From positions 558,001-622,000 of the forward strand of contig NZ_JBNWEO010000015.1 of NCBI RefSeq assembly GCF_050496765.1: a DNA stretch of 64,000 nt, in the 5' to 3' direction. A program made the position numbers and the translations under genes. The notes under the pieces are model-generated. The model made no database searches. It saw only the letters and a program-made list of their open reading frames with translations, and was not told the origin of the DNA. This document shows positions 56,628 through 64,000 of the stretch, in pieces. The stretch is from JAEVLT01 sp050496765 (GTDB lineage: Bacteria; Bacillota; Bacilli; Bacillales; Cytobacillaceae). The stretch's first letter is position 1. Every line of letters begins with the position of its first letter.

Positions 56628-58097
56628 TTAAGACAATGTTCCGCACGCACCTGGTCCACCAGCGAAAGCCAAGCCGCAAGTACCTTGCTCATCATAGAGA
56701 TCAGCTACTTCCTCGCGGTGTGACGGCGGAATGACAAACCGGTCTTCATACTTAGCAATTGCAAGCAGTCGGTACATATCCTTGATGTCCTGTTCACTTA
56801 AGCCAAGCTCTTCAGCAACCTTACCATTTGGCTGTTTGTTCGTTTGGACGCTCCGCATATAGCTTCTCATTACCGCCATTTTTTTCAGTGTTGACCGGAT
56901 ATGGGTTTCATCACCTGCGGTTAAAAGATTCGCCAGGTATTCAATCGGAATCCGCATTTCGTCAATTGCCGGGAAAATATCTTCTGCGTTTGAAGAAGAA
57001 CCGACACCTTCAAACATATTCATAATCGGACTAAGCGGTGGAATATACCAAACCATTGGCAGTGTGCGATATTCCGGATGGAGCGGAAGTGCAATTTTCC
57101 ATTCCTTAATCATCCGGTAAATTGGCGATTTTTGCGCAGCCTCAATCCACTCCATCGGGATCCCTTCTTCACGGGCTTTCGCCACAATTTCGGGATCATT
57201 CGGATCCAAAAATACTTCCAGCTGTGCATGATAAAGGTCTTTCTCGTCAGCCATTGCCGCTTCCTGCACTTTATCGGCATCATACAGCATTACGCCGAGA
57301 TAACGAATCCGTCCAACGCATGTTTCCGAACAAATGGTTGGTAGTCCCGCTTCAATTCGCGGGAAGCAAAGCGTACATTTTTCCGCTTTATTTGTTTGCC
57401 AGTTAAAATAAACTTTTTTATACGGACAGGAAGACACACAATGTCTCCAAGCGCGGCAAGCGTTTTGGTCAACGAGTACAATTCCGTCTTCCTCCCGTTT
57501 GTACATCGCTCCGGACGGACAGGCGCTGACACACGATGGGTTGATGCAATGCTCGCAAATCCGTGGCAGATACATCATGAAAACATCTTCAAATTCGGTG
57601 CGAATTTGGTTTTCCATTTTTTCAACGTTTGGATCTTGTAAACCCGTTACATGGGCGCCAGCCAAATCATCTTCCCAGTTCGGTCCCCAGAGAATATCCA
57701 TATATTCGCCAGTCAGCGCCGATTTTGGGCGGGCAACTGGCTGCGTTTTTCGCTGTGGACTGTTTGTCAAATTCTCGTAATCATAATTCCATGGCTCATA
57801 ATAGTCATCGATTGTTGGCAAGTTGGGGTTATAAAAAAGATTCAGCAGGCGGTTCGTTTTCGTGCCGGATTTTAACTGCAGCTTGCCATTTTTCACTTCC
57901 CAGCCGCCCTTATATTTTTCCTGGTCTTCCCAACGTTTCGGGTAACCAAGCCCTGGTTTCGTTTCGACATTATTAAAATACATATATTCCGCACCTGGAC
58001 GATTTGTCCAGGTGTTTTTGCATGTAACACTGCATGTATGGCAGCCGATGCATTTATCCAAGTTCATGACCATCCCGATTTGTGCTTTAATCTTCAA
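56628..58097 (-). CDS. narH: Respiratory nitrate reductase beta subunit
   Basis: 489-residue iron-sulfur electron-transfer subunit. Cys clusters: CIGCHTCSVTCKNTW, CEHCINPSCVSACPSG, CRAWRHCVSSCPYKK (Trp in the second Cys position, as at the 3Fe-4S site of NarH) and CTLCFPRIEAGLPTIC. It bridges NarI haems to NarG. TTG 58097 lies 9 nt after AAGGAGG and overlaps the narG stop by 11 bp. Confidence 0.93.
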   Translation of the reverse strand: MKIKAQIGMVMNLDKCIGCHTCSVTCKNTWTNRPGAEYMYFNNVETKPGLGYPKRWEDQEKYKGGWEVKNGKLQLKSGTKTNRLLNLFYNPNLPTIDDYYEPWNYDYENLTNSPQRKTQPVARPKSALTGEYMDILWGPNWEDDLAGAHVTGLQDPNVEKMENQIRTEFEDVFMMYLPRICEHCINPSCVSACPSGAMYKREEDGIVLVDQNACRAWRHCVSSCPYKKVYFNWQTNKAEKCTLCFPRIEAGLPTICSETCVGRIRYLGVMLYDADKVQEAAMADEKDLYHAQLEVFLDPNDPEIVAKAREEGIPMEWIEAAQKSPIYRMIKEWKIALPLHPEYRTLPMVWYIPPLSPIMNMFEGVGSSSNAEDIFPAIDEMRIPIEYLANLLTAGDETHIRSTLKKMAVMRSYMRSVQTNKQPNGKVAEELGLSEQDIKDMYRLLAIAKYEDRFVIPPSHREEVADLYDEQGTCGLAFAGGPGACGTLS

Positions 58098-61000
58098 GCC
58101 AATCAACCTCCTTCAGTTTGCGGATGACCACATTCAAGTCGCGCTGATTTCCGGTAGGGCCATAATAGTTGTAGCCGTAGCTAAGCTGGCCGTATCCGCC
58201 AATCATATGAGTTGGTTTCACATGGATCCGCGTTGGGCTGTTATGGGTGCCGCCGCGATTATTTGTTAATTTTGATCCAGGAACATTGATATGCCGATCC
58301 TGGGCATGGTGCATGAATGCCATTCCTCTTGGCATCCGGTGGGAAACAACAGCTCTTGCAACAACGACACCATTGCGGTTAAAGCACTCGATCCAGTCGT
58401 TATCGGCCACGCCAACTTCTGCGGCATCATCCTTGTTCATCCAGACGGTTGGGCCGCCACGGAACAGTGTCAGCATTGGCTGGGAATCAAAATACATGCT
58501 GTGAACCGACCATTTATTATGCGGTGTTAAATAATTTAAAACAATCTCTTTTCCTTCGATTTCCGGCCGATTGTTTTTAAACGGTTTATGGTTCAAAATC
58601 GGTTTGAACGTTGCCATTGCTTCGCCAAATTCCTGCATCATTTCATGATCAAGATAGAACGATTGCCGTCCGGTGACCGTGCGCCACGGAATGAGCCGTT
58701 CCACATTTGTCGTAAATGGCGAGTAACGGCGGCCGCCTTTTTCGGAACCGCTGAATGCCGGCGATGTAATCACGGTTTTTGGCTGTGCGGTAATTTGCGC
58801 AAAGGTGAAGCATTCTTCCTCACGCTCTTCGGCAAGATCAGCAAGCTGCAGATCGGTATTCTTTTCAAGTGCTTTCCACGCCTTCACCGCCATATGGCCA
58901 TTCGATGTGGATGATAATGTTAAAATTGCTTCAGAAACACTTTTCGCCGATTCGATATTTGGACAGCCTTCCCCGATACCATTCCGGACAGTTCCAAGGT
59001 CTTTTTTCAATTTTTCATATTCATCGCTTGCCGACCAGGAAATTCCTTTAATGCCATATGGCAGGTTTTTAATATTCGGACCAAGTGCGGTCATTTTTTC
59101 CGAAATCAGCTTGTAATCACGTTCGACAACATGAATTTGCGGCATGGTTTTACCAGGAATCGGGTCACATTCACCTTTGCTCCAGTCTTTGATAGCCCCA
59201 AGCGGCTGGGCCATCTCCTGTGGTGTATCGTGGTGCAGCGGGGTTGCGACAACTTCTTTCACCGGATCAAGCTGCAGTTCGGCTGCAAGCTCGGAAACCG
59301 ACTTTGCCAATGCTTTAAAAATCTCCCAGTCCGATTTTGCTTCCCAAGGTGATGAAATCGCAGGATTAAATGGATGAATAAACGGATGCATGTCGGTACT
59401 GCTTAAATCATGTTTTTCATACCAGGTTGCTGCTGGTAAAATCACATCGGAATACAGCGGCGTACCAGCCATCCTGAAATCAAGGCTGATCAACAGGTCC
59501 AGCTTTCCTTCGGGTGCTTCATCGCGCCAGTTAATTTCCTGCGGCCGCAGCATGTCTTCATCCTCATTTAATAAGCCATTCGTTGTTCCAAGAAGATGCT
59601 TCAAGAAATACTCATGACCTTTTCCAGAACTGGAGATCAAGTTCGCGCGCCAGACAAATAAATTGCGCGGGAAGTTGGCCGGATTGTCGGGATCTTCGAT
59701 TGCAAACTGCAATTTCTTCTCCTTTAATTGCCGGGCAATATACTGGCCGACTTCTGCCGGTGAAGACGCTCCAGCGCTTTCCGCTTCATTATATAGATCG
59801 ATTGTATTTTTATTAAAAGTTGGATAACTTGGCAGCCAACCAAGTCGTGCTGCCAGTACATTGTAGTCTGCATAATGTTCATAACGTGCTTTGCCAACTA
59901 CCGGCGACACATGCTCACTAACAGGCTGTTCCTCGTAGCGGTACTGGTCGGTTGCAAAATAGAAGAACGATGTTCCGTTTTGCAGTTTTGCCGGCATTAC
60001 CCAATCGCGGGCAGTGGCGATATTTTGCCAGCCTTCTGCCGGTCGCAGTTTTTCCTGGCCGACATAGTGAGCCCAGCCGCCACCGTTTACCCCTTGAGCG
60101 CCAACGAATAAAACAAGGTTTAAAACAGCACGGTAAATCGTATCAGCGTTAAACCAGTGATTGATTCCAGCACCGACAATAATCATGGAACGCCCGTTTG
60201 TTTCAAGTGCATTTTCAGCAAATTCACGGGCAATTTGAATCACAAGTTCCTTTTTTACGCCGGTTATCCTTTCCTGCCATGCAGGCGTGAACGCGATCAT
60301 ATCATCAAAGGTTTTTGCCGCTTCTCCGCCAAGGCCGCGATCAACCCCGTAGTTTGCCAGCGTCAAATCGTATACCGTTGTCGTATAGAAGGTCTGTCCA
60401 CTTGCCTCTACTTTTTTCATTGGTACAGAGCGGTAGAGAATGCTGTTGCCAGCATGTGAAAAATAAGGAAGTTTTACGGTTGCAATTTCATCTTCAGCGT
60501 CCTTGAAGGTCATGCGCGGCTCAATTGCAGTGCCAGTTTCTTCATCTTGCATCCGCAAGTTCCATTTTGCTTTATCTTCCCAGCGTGCTCCCATCGTCCC
60601 ATTTGGGATCGCAAAATCGTTTGTATTCTCATTGAATAGCACCGGTTTAAAGTCCCCGTTGCCGGTTGTTTTTCCAAGGTCGTTTGCGTTTAAGAAGCGA
60701 TCCGGAATGTAGTGGTTCCCGTCTTTTTTCAATGTAACAATAAACGGAAAATCAGTGTATTGCTTGGCGTAATTGATAAAATAGTCATGCTTGTTGTCAA
60801 CATAGAATTCTTTTAAAATGACATGACCCATTGCCATTGCCAAGGCTCCGTCAGCACCTTGTTTCACTTTCATCCAGTCATCGGCAAATTTCGTCGATTC
60901 AGCATAATCTGGGCTGACCGATACAACTTTTGTGCCGCGGTAGCGAACCTCTGCAAGAAAGTGGGCATCAGGAGTCCGTGTTAATGGTACGTTTGAACCC

Positions 61001-61767
61001 CATGTCATAATGTAGCCAGCATTGAACCAGTCCGAGCTCTCCGGCACATCCGTCTGGTCGCCCCAAATTTGCGGAGATGCTGGCGGCAGGTCGGCATACC
61101 AATCATAAAAGCTGAGCATCGGTCCGCCCATTAACGACATAAAGCGTGAACCAGCGGCATAAGATACCATTGACATGGCAGGAATCGGCGAGAAGCCGAT
61201 GTTACGATCCGGACCATATTTCATAACGGTATATAAGAGTGATGCAGATACGAGCTTTAACACTTCGCTCCATTCGGCACGGATAAGACCGCCTTTTCCG
61301 CGAGCCTGCTTGTACCTTTTCGCTTTTTCCGGATTCTCGACAATGCTTTTCCAAGCATCAAGCGGATGGCTGTTTGCTTTCAAGGCCTCACGCCACATCG
61401 TTAAAAGTACATCACGGACATACGGATACTTCACGCGAAGCGGACTGTAAATATACCAAGAAAAACTTGCTCCCCTTGGACAGCCGCGCGGTTCAAAGTC
61501 CGGCATATCTGGACCTGTTGAAGGGTAGTCAGTCTGCTGTCCTTCCCATGTAACAATGCCGTCTTTTACAAAAATATTCCAGCTGCAAGACCCGGTACAG
61601 TTAACACCGTGAGTGGAGCGAACAACTTTGTCGTGCTGCCATCTGTGGCGGTAGACATTTTCCCAATCGCGATTTTCATAGGTTGTTTGACTATGATTTT
61701 CTGAATGTTTTTCAATTGGAGATAAGTATTTCAAACGATTTACGAGCGGTGAACGTTTCTTTTTCAA
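58087..61767 (-). CDS. narG: Respiratory nitrate reductase alpha subunit
   Basis: 1226-residue catalytic subunit that reduces nitrate to nitrite at a bis-MGD molybdenum site facing the cytoplasm. THGVNCTGSCSW and GCPRGASFSWY hold the FS0 cluster ligands; YADLPPASPQIWGDQTDVPE covers the Mo-ligand Asp. TTG 61767 (8 nt after AAAGGAG) gives MKKKRSPLVNRLKYLSPIEK, close to B. subtilis NarG in sequence and length. The upstream in-frame start at 61800 lacks an SD. It heads narGHJI under an Fnr box. Confidence 0.95.
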   Translation of the reverse strand: MKKKRSPLVNRLKYLSPIEKHSENHSQTTYENRDWENVYRHRWQHDKVVRSTHGVNCTGSCSWNIFVKDGIVTWEGQQTDYPSTGPDMPDFEPRGCPRGASFSWYIYSPLRVKYPYVRDVLLTMWREALKANSHPLDAWKSIVENPEKAKRYKQARGKGGLIRAEWSEVLKLVSASLLYTVMKYGPDRNIGFSPIPAMSMVSYAAGSRFMSLMGGPMLSFYDWYADLPPASPQIWGDQTDVPESSDWFNAGYIMTWGSNVPLTRTPDAHFLAEVRYRGTKVVSVSPDYAESTKFADDWMKVKQGADGALAMAMGHVILKEFYVDNKHDYFINYAKQYTDFPFIVTLKKDGNHYIPDRFLNANDLGKTTGNGDFKPVLFNENTNDFAIPNGTMGARWEDKAKWNLRMQDEETGTAIEPRMTFKDAEDEIATVKLPYFSHAGNSILYRSVPMKKVEASGQTFYTTTVYDLTLANYGVDRGLGGEAAKTFDDMIAFTPAWQERITGVKKELVIQIAREFAENALETNGRSMIIVGAGINHWFNADTIYRAVLNLVLFVGAQGVNGGGWAHYVGQEKLRPAEGWQNIATARDWVMPAKLQNGTSFFYFATDQYRYEEQPVSEHVSPVVGKARYEHYADYNVLAARLGWLPSYPTFNKNTIDLYNEAESAGASSPAEVGQYIARQLKEKKLQFAIEDPDNPANFPRNLFVWRANLISSSGKGHEYFLKHLLGTTNGLLNEDEDMLRPQEINWRDEAPEGKLDLLISLDFRMAGTPLYSDVILPAATWYEKHDLSSTDMHPFIHPFNPAISSPWEAKSDWEIFKALAKSVSELAAELQLDPVKEVVATPLHHDTPQEMAQPLGAIKDWSKGECDPIPGKTMPQIHVVERDYKLISEKMTALGPNIKNLPYGIKGISWSASDEYEKLKKDLGTVRNGIGEGCPNIESAKSVSEAILTLSSTSNGHMAVKAWKALEKNTDLQLADLAEEREEECFTFAQITAQPKTVITSPAFSGSEKGGRRYSPFTTNVERLIPWRTVTGRQSFYLDHEMMQEFGEAMATFKPILNHKPFKNNRPEIEGKEIVLNYLTPHNKWSVHSMYFDSQPMLTLFRGGPTVWMNKDDAAEVGVADNDWIECFNRNGVVVARAVVSHRMPRGMAFMHHAQDRHINVPGSKLTNNRGGTHNSPTRIHVKPTHMIGGYGQLSYGYNYYGPTGNQRDLNVVIRKLKEVDWLED

Positions 61768-61842
61768 ATTCGATCTCTCCTTTATACTCAAACCTTTCAC
61801 CCAGCGGCCGAGAGGTTCATTCGATGCTCTCTATGTAGGTTC

Positions 61843-61886
61843 ACTATACAACTTGAATATTTGTCTAAACTGTGAAGTAGTTCACA
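61843..61886 (-). promoter_or_regulatory. narG promoter with Fnr box
   Basis: TGTGAAGTAGTTCACA (61871-61886) is a consensus Fnr palindrome. On the minus strand TATAGT (61848-61843) is the -10. The box centre is about 42 bp upstream of the expected start point, the class II activation position. No matching -35 is needed or seen. Confidence 0.85.
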
Positions 61887-61947
61887 TCTCGAATCCTTGT
61901 CATAAAGTTGTCACAATCTGTCTTATTTCTGAATGAGGTCAGATAAA

Positions 61948-61993
61948 AACAAAAATAGCCACATAGATGGTTTCTATGTGACTATTTTTGTTT
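61948..61993. terminator. Long A/T-flanked hairpin between narG promoter and VOC gene
   Basis: AAACAAAAATAG / CTATTTTTGTTT arms enclose ACATAGA / TCTATGT. On the minus strand it is 125 bp after the VOC gene stop and would shield the nar promoter from read-through. The rest of the 316-bp gap (61801-62116) holds only the nar control region and an isolated TTGTCACAA half-site. Confidence 0.65.
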
Positions 61994-62116
61994 GCTAGAG
62001 AATTTATGAAATTGGAAAAATACGACGCAGCACCCATCAACCGATTAACTGTTGACAAGAGCAGGAAAGAGTATTGGAATAGAAAATCAGTGTATGAGAA
62101 AGAGGCCACCGAAGGA

Positions 62117-62875
62117 TTAACCGATTAGCAAGCGGACATTTTCAATTTCAATTTCCATATTTTCATATTGAAATTCCAAGGATTTAGCCTTCAAGTCAAC
62201 GGATAAATCGTGATGCGGGTCTTGGACAAAATGAAGCTTCGTTTCCCCCATGTTTAACGTTTTCTTATTCTTTGTTCCAGCCAACTTTGGAAAAAGATTC
62301 TTTATGTATGCCCATTCCTCATGGGAAAAATCTTTCATTATAAAAGCTTCACTGATCGAGACGATACCAACATCCTCTGCATTTGGTTTCATAAAATACT
62401 TTCGAATAAATTCAAATTTTCCTAAACTGTCCATTTGCAAAAACATGATTTGCAAATCGCTGTTTGGGATTGGCTTTGTGTAAATAATTTGTAACGGCAG
62501 TTTTAGTTTTAACAGCCCTCCAAACAATTTAAAAGGGATTCTTTCTGGTCCGTGAAAAGGGATACCACGCTCTTCCAATCCATGTTTAATATCGTCCAAG
62601 GAATCGGTTGCCAAACATAGACCGAAAATGCCGCGCTTCCCGCCATTATATTTGGAGACCCACTCTTTTTTCCAGCTGCCGCCATCTGGTTTTTTTAAAT
62701 AAGGCAGCACAAGGTATTGATCCCCAATCCACAGATTTGCTACATGTATTGCTTTCGTGACTTGTCCCTTTTCTGGGTCAAAAGGAATTCCATAATCATC
62801 AAAGCTTTTTTTTAGTTGAAACAACTTTTTTTCATCATGGTCAATATGGATAACAAAGTGGTCTAATCTCAGCAA
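62117..62875 (-). CDS. VOC-fold (glyoxalase-like) protein
   Basis: 252-residue protein whose N-terminal half fits a glyoxalase-like domain: LRLDHFVIHIDHDEKKLFQL, GTKAIHVANLWIG-like segment, GKRGIFGLCLATDSLDDI and GLEERGIPFHGPERI. The C-terminal half (about 130-252) is a second, diverged unit. The metal ligands of true glyoxalases are only partly evident, and the function is unknown. TTG 62875 is favoured (AGGA 10 nt upstream); GTG 62884 is possible. Confidence 0.72.
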   Translation of the reverse strand: MLRLDHFVIHIDHDEKKLFQLKKSFDDYGIPFDPEKGQVTKAIHVANLWIGDQYLVLPYLKKPDGGSWKKEWVSKYNGGKRGIFGLCLATDSLDDIKHGLEERGIPFHGPERIPFKLFGGLLKLKLPLQIIYTKPIPNSDLQIMFLQMDSLGKFEFIRKYFMKPNAEDVGIVSISEAFIMKDFSHEEWAYIKNLFPKLAGTKNKKTLNMGETKLHFVQDPHHDLSVDLKAKSLEFQYENMEIEIENVRLLIG

Positions 62876-62951
62876 CCAGCACACTTCCTTTAATGAATAT
62901 TCTTACTTTTTCTATTATAAACTTTTTTCCAGACAATTGAAATGATTCTAC

Positions 62952-62988
62952 AAAAAAACCATCCTACAAATTTACTAGGATGGTAGTT
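62952..62988 (-). terminator. Terminator after thiE
   Basis: ACCATCCTA / TAGGATGGT stem with T7 on the leftward side, 6 bp after the thiE stop. Confidence 0.88.
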
Positions 62989-62993
62989 TGTAC

Positions 62994-63644
62994 CTATAAT
63001 ACTTGATTTTTCAATTGTTTTGCAGCTTCATGAATGTTTGTTGCAAGGCTGATCGCCGTAATCACACTCACGCCATCTGCCCCTGCTTCCATTACAACGG
63101 ATGCATTTTCTGAGTTGATTCCACCAATGCCAACAAGCGGAATGTCTATTCCTTTTCTCCTGAGTTCACGAATGAACGTTGTCCCTTGAACGGGTTTGAC
63201 ATCCTCTTTTGTTGATGTTGGAAAAATCGGTCCGATTCCTAAGTAATCGGCGCCTTGTTCGATTGCAGCATGTACTTCTTCAAGCGTGTGTGCAGACACA
63301 CCAAGAATTTTATCGCCAATTTTGCTGCGTACGGTTTCGACTGGCTCATCTTCCTGTCCAATATGAACACCATCAGCATCGAGCCTAAGCGCAAGTTCAA
63401 CATCGTCATTTACAATAAAAGGGACACCATGATTACGGCAAATTTGCTGCAGCTCATTAGCCAACATGAATTTAGCCTCTCCAGTCAGCGCTCCCTTTCC
63501 CTTCTCACGAAACTGAAACAAGGTGATTCCGCCTGCAATTGCTTCTTGCAATACCTCTTTAGGATTTTTTGTACAATTTGGACTTCCAGCAATAAAATAT
63601 ACTTTCAGTATGCTCCGCAACCGTTCTTGATCATATGTTGACAT
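62994..63644 (-). CDS. thiE: Thiamine-phosphate synthase
   Basis: 216-residue TIM-barrel enzyme that joins HMP-diphosphate and HET-phosphate to thiamin phosphate. Motifs: LFQFREKG, IVNDDVELALRLDADGVHIGQED, GIGPIFPTSTK (pyrophosphate loop) and VGIGGI. It follows thiD by 36 bp, the last gene of a leftward thiamin operon. AGAGGATG precedes the ATG. Confidence 0.95.
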   Translation of the reverse strand: MSTYDQERLRSILKVYFIAGSPNCTKNPKEVLQEAIAGGITLFQFREKGKGALTGEAKFMLANELQQICRNHGVPFIVNDDVELALRLDADGVHIGQEDEPVETVRSKIGDKILGVSAHTLEEVHAAIEQGADYLGIGPIFPTSTKEDVKPVQGTTFIRELRRKGIDIPLVGIGGINSENASVVMEAGADGVSVITAISLATNIHEAAKQLKNQVL

Positions 63645-63680
63645 GACTTCATCCTCTTTTCAATTCTCCCGATAAGAAAG

Positions 63681-64000
63681 TTATCGAATTTTGTTATAAG
63701 CCCAGTGGTTGGTTGGGCCATGGCCGCCACCGATTTTGAGATCATGTTGGATCGCAGCTTGAATAAAGTTTTTGGCCGTTGCGGCCGCATCTGCCACATT
63801 TGCTCCTTTTGCAAGCTCAGCGGTTAACGCAGCAGAGAACGTACAGCCTGTCCCATGCGTGTTTTTCGTTGCAATACGGGTACTTTTGAAGTAATGAAAT
63901 TCCTGCCCGTCGTATAATACGTCTAACGCCACATCGCTGTGCTCATCATGACCGCCCTTTATAATCACATTTTGAACGCCCAAGCTGGTTAATTTCATTG
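63681..64000 (-). CDS. thiD: Hydroxymethylpyrimidine (phosphate) kinase, partial
   Basis: The C-terminal 106 codons of ThiD are present; the N terminus lies beyond the right edge. NVIIKGGHDEHSD and the anion-hole / catalytic THGTGCTFSAAL mark the ribokinase-like fold. It phosphorylates HMP and HMP-P for the ThiE reaction. The stop is followed by thiE. An ATG at 63998 is internal, not the real start. Confidence 0.92.
   Translation of the reverse strand, partial: MKLTSLGVQNVIIKGGHDEHSDVALDVLYDGQEFHYFKSTRIATKNTHGTGCTFSAALTAELAKGANVADAAATAKNFIQAAIQHDLKIGGGHGPTNHWAYNKIR

Noticed and set aside
62885..64000. TPP riboswitch near the thiamin genes
   Set aside because: Only the 3' end of the operon is in the window. 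The thiD-thiE and thiE-VOC gaps are too short and lack the riboswitch core; it would lie beyond 64000.
1..64000. tRNA, rRNA, T-box or prophage genes
   Set aside because: No cloverleaf, rRNA-like or T-box core sequence and no phage structural genes were seen when reading both strands. A covariance-model search would be decisive.

Overview
The window looks like chromosome of an endospore-forming, facultatively anaerobic Bacillaceae bacterium. The reasons are AGGAGG-type ribosome sites with frequent TTG and GTG starts, a B. subtilis yrk-like sulfur cluster, a gerA-type germination operon, an IDEAL-domain protein, a sporulation-type sensor kinase and a narG whose N terminus resembles B. subtilis NarG. 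The species cannot be named from the sequence alone. No rRNA, tRNA, CRISPR array or prophage was seen.

Layout. 1-7960: a sulfane-sulfur (persulfide) cluster with a DsrE protein, TusA-rhodanese, a CoA-disulfide reductase-rhodanese-TusA fusion, DUF302, glutaredoxin, TauE/TSUP permease, TusA, rhodanese-persulfide dioxygenase, two small rhodaneses, a CstR-type persulfide sensor and a Cys-less rhodanese-like membrane protein. Seven near-identical 16-bp palindromes tie these genes into one predicted CstR regulon, and an Fnr-type site adds likely oxygen control. 8100-13800: housekeeping or unknown genes (coiled-coil protein, GIY-YIG protein, MFS transporter, IDEAL protein, TatD hydrolase, alpha/beta hydrolase). 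14100-20424: a transporter and amidohydrolase operon divergent from a GAF-PucR regulator. 20489-42989: a long, entirely leftward acyl-CoA catabolic region. It holds a LIV-type ABC importer, two acyl-CoA ligases, three acyl-CoA dehydrogenases, two thiolases, two SDRs, two hotdog thioesterases, two MaoC-type hydratases, an APH-like kinase, an esterase, a ComB-like phosphatase, a class II aldolase and a PanE-like reductase. Its first half has the parts of a 4-hydroxyacid / levulinate-type (lva, ACAD10/11) pathway. Matching 22-bp palindromes sit at the promoters of the two acyl-CoA-dehydrogenase-led operons.

43809-46219: an RsbR-type stressosome gene is split by a 1571-bp IS3-family element with a 3-bp target duplication. 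46297-49819: DCC thiol oxidoreductase, MFS exporter and an orphan PAS histidine kinase. 49839-53792: gerA-type operon in A-C-B order. 54007-55280: a small membrane protein and an aldo/keto reductase. 55322-61767: narGHJI with a consensus Fnr box. 62117-64000: a VOC-fold protein and the thiD-thiE end of a thiamin operon.

Together the genes describe an organism that detoxifies or uses sulfane sulfur, respires nitrate without oxygen, imports and beta-oxidises unusual carboxylic acids, and sporulates. The most interesting points are the split ACAD10/11-like pathway, the dual Fnr/CstR promoter, the IS-broken stressosome gene and a small frame interrupted by two UGA codons inside the sulfur cluster.
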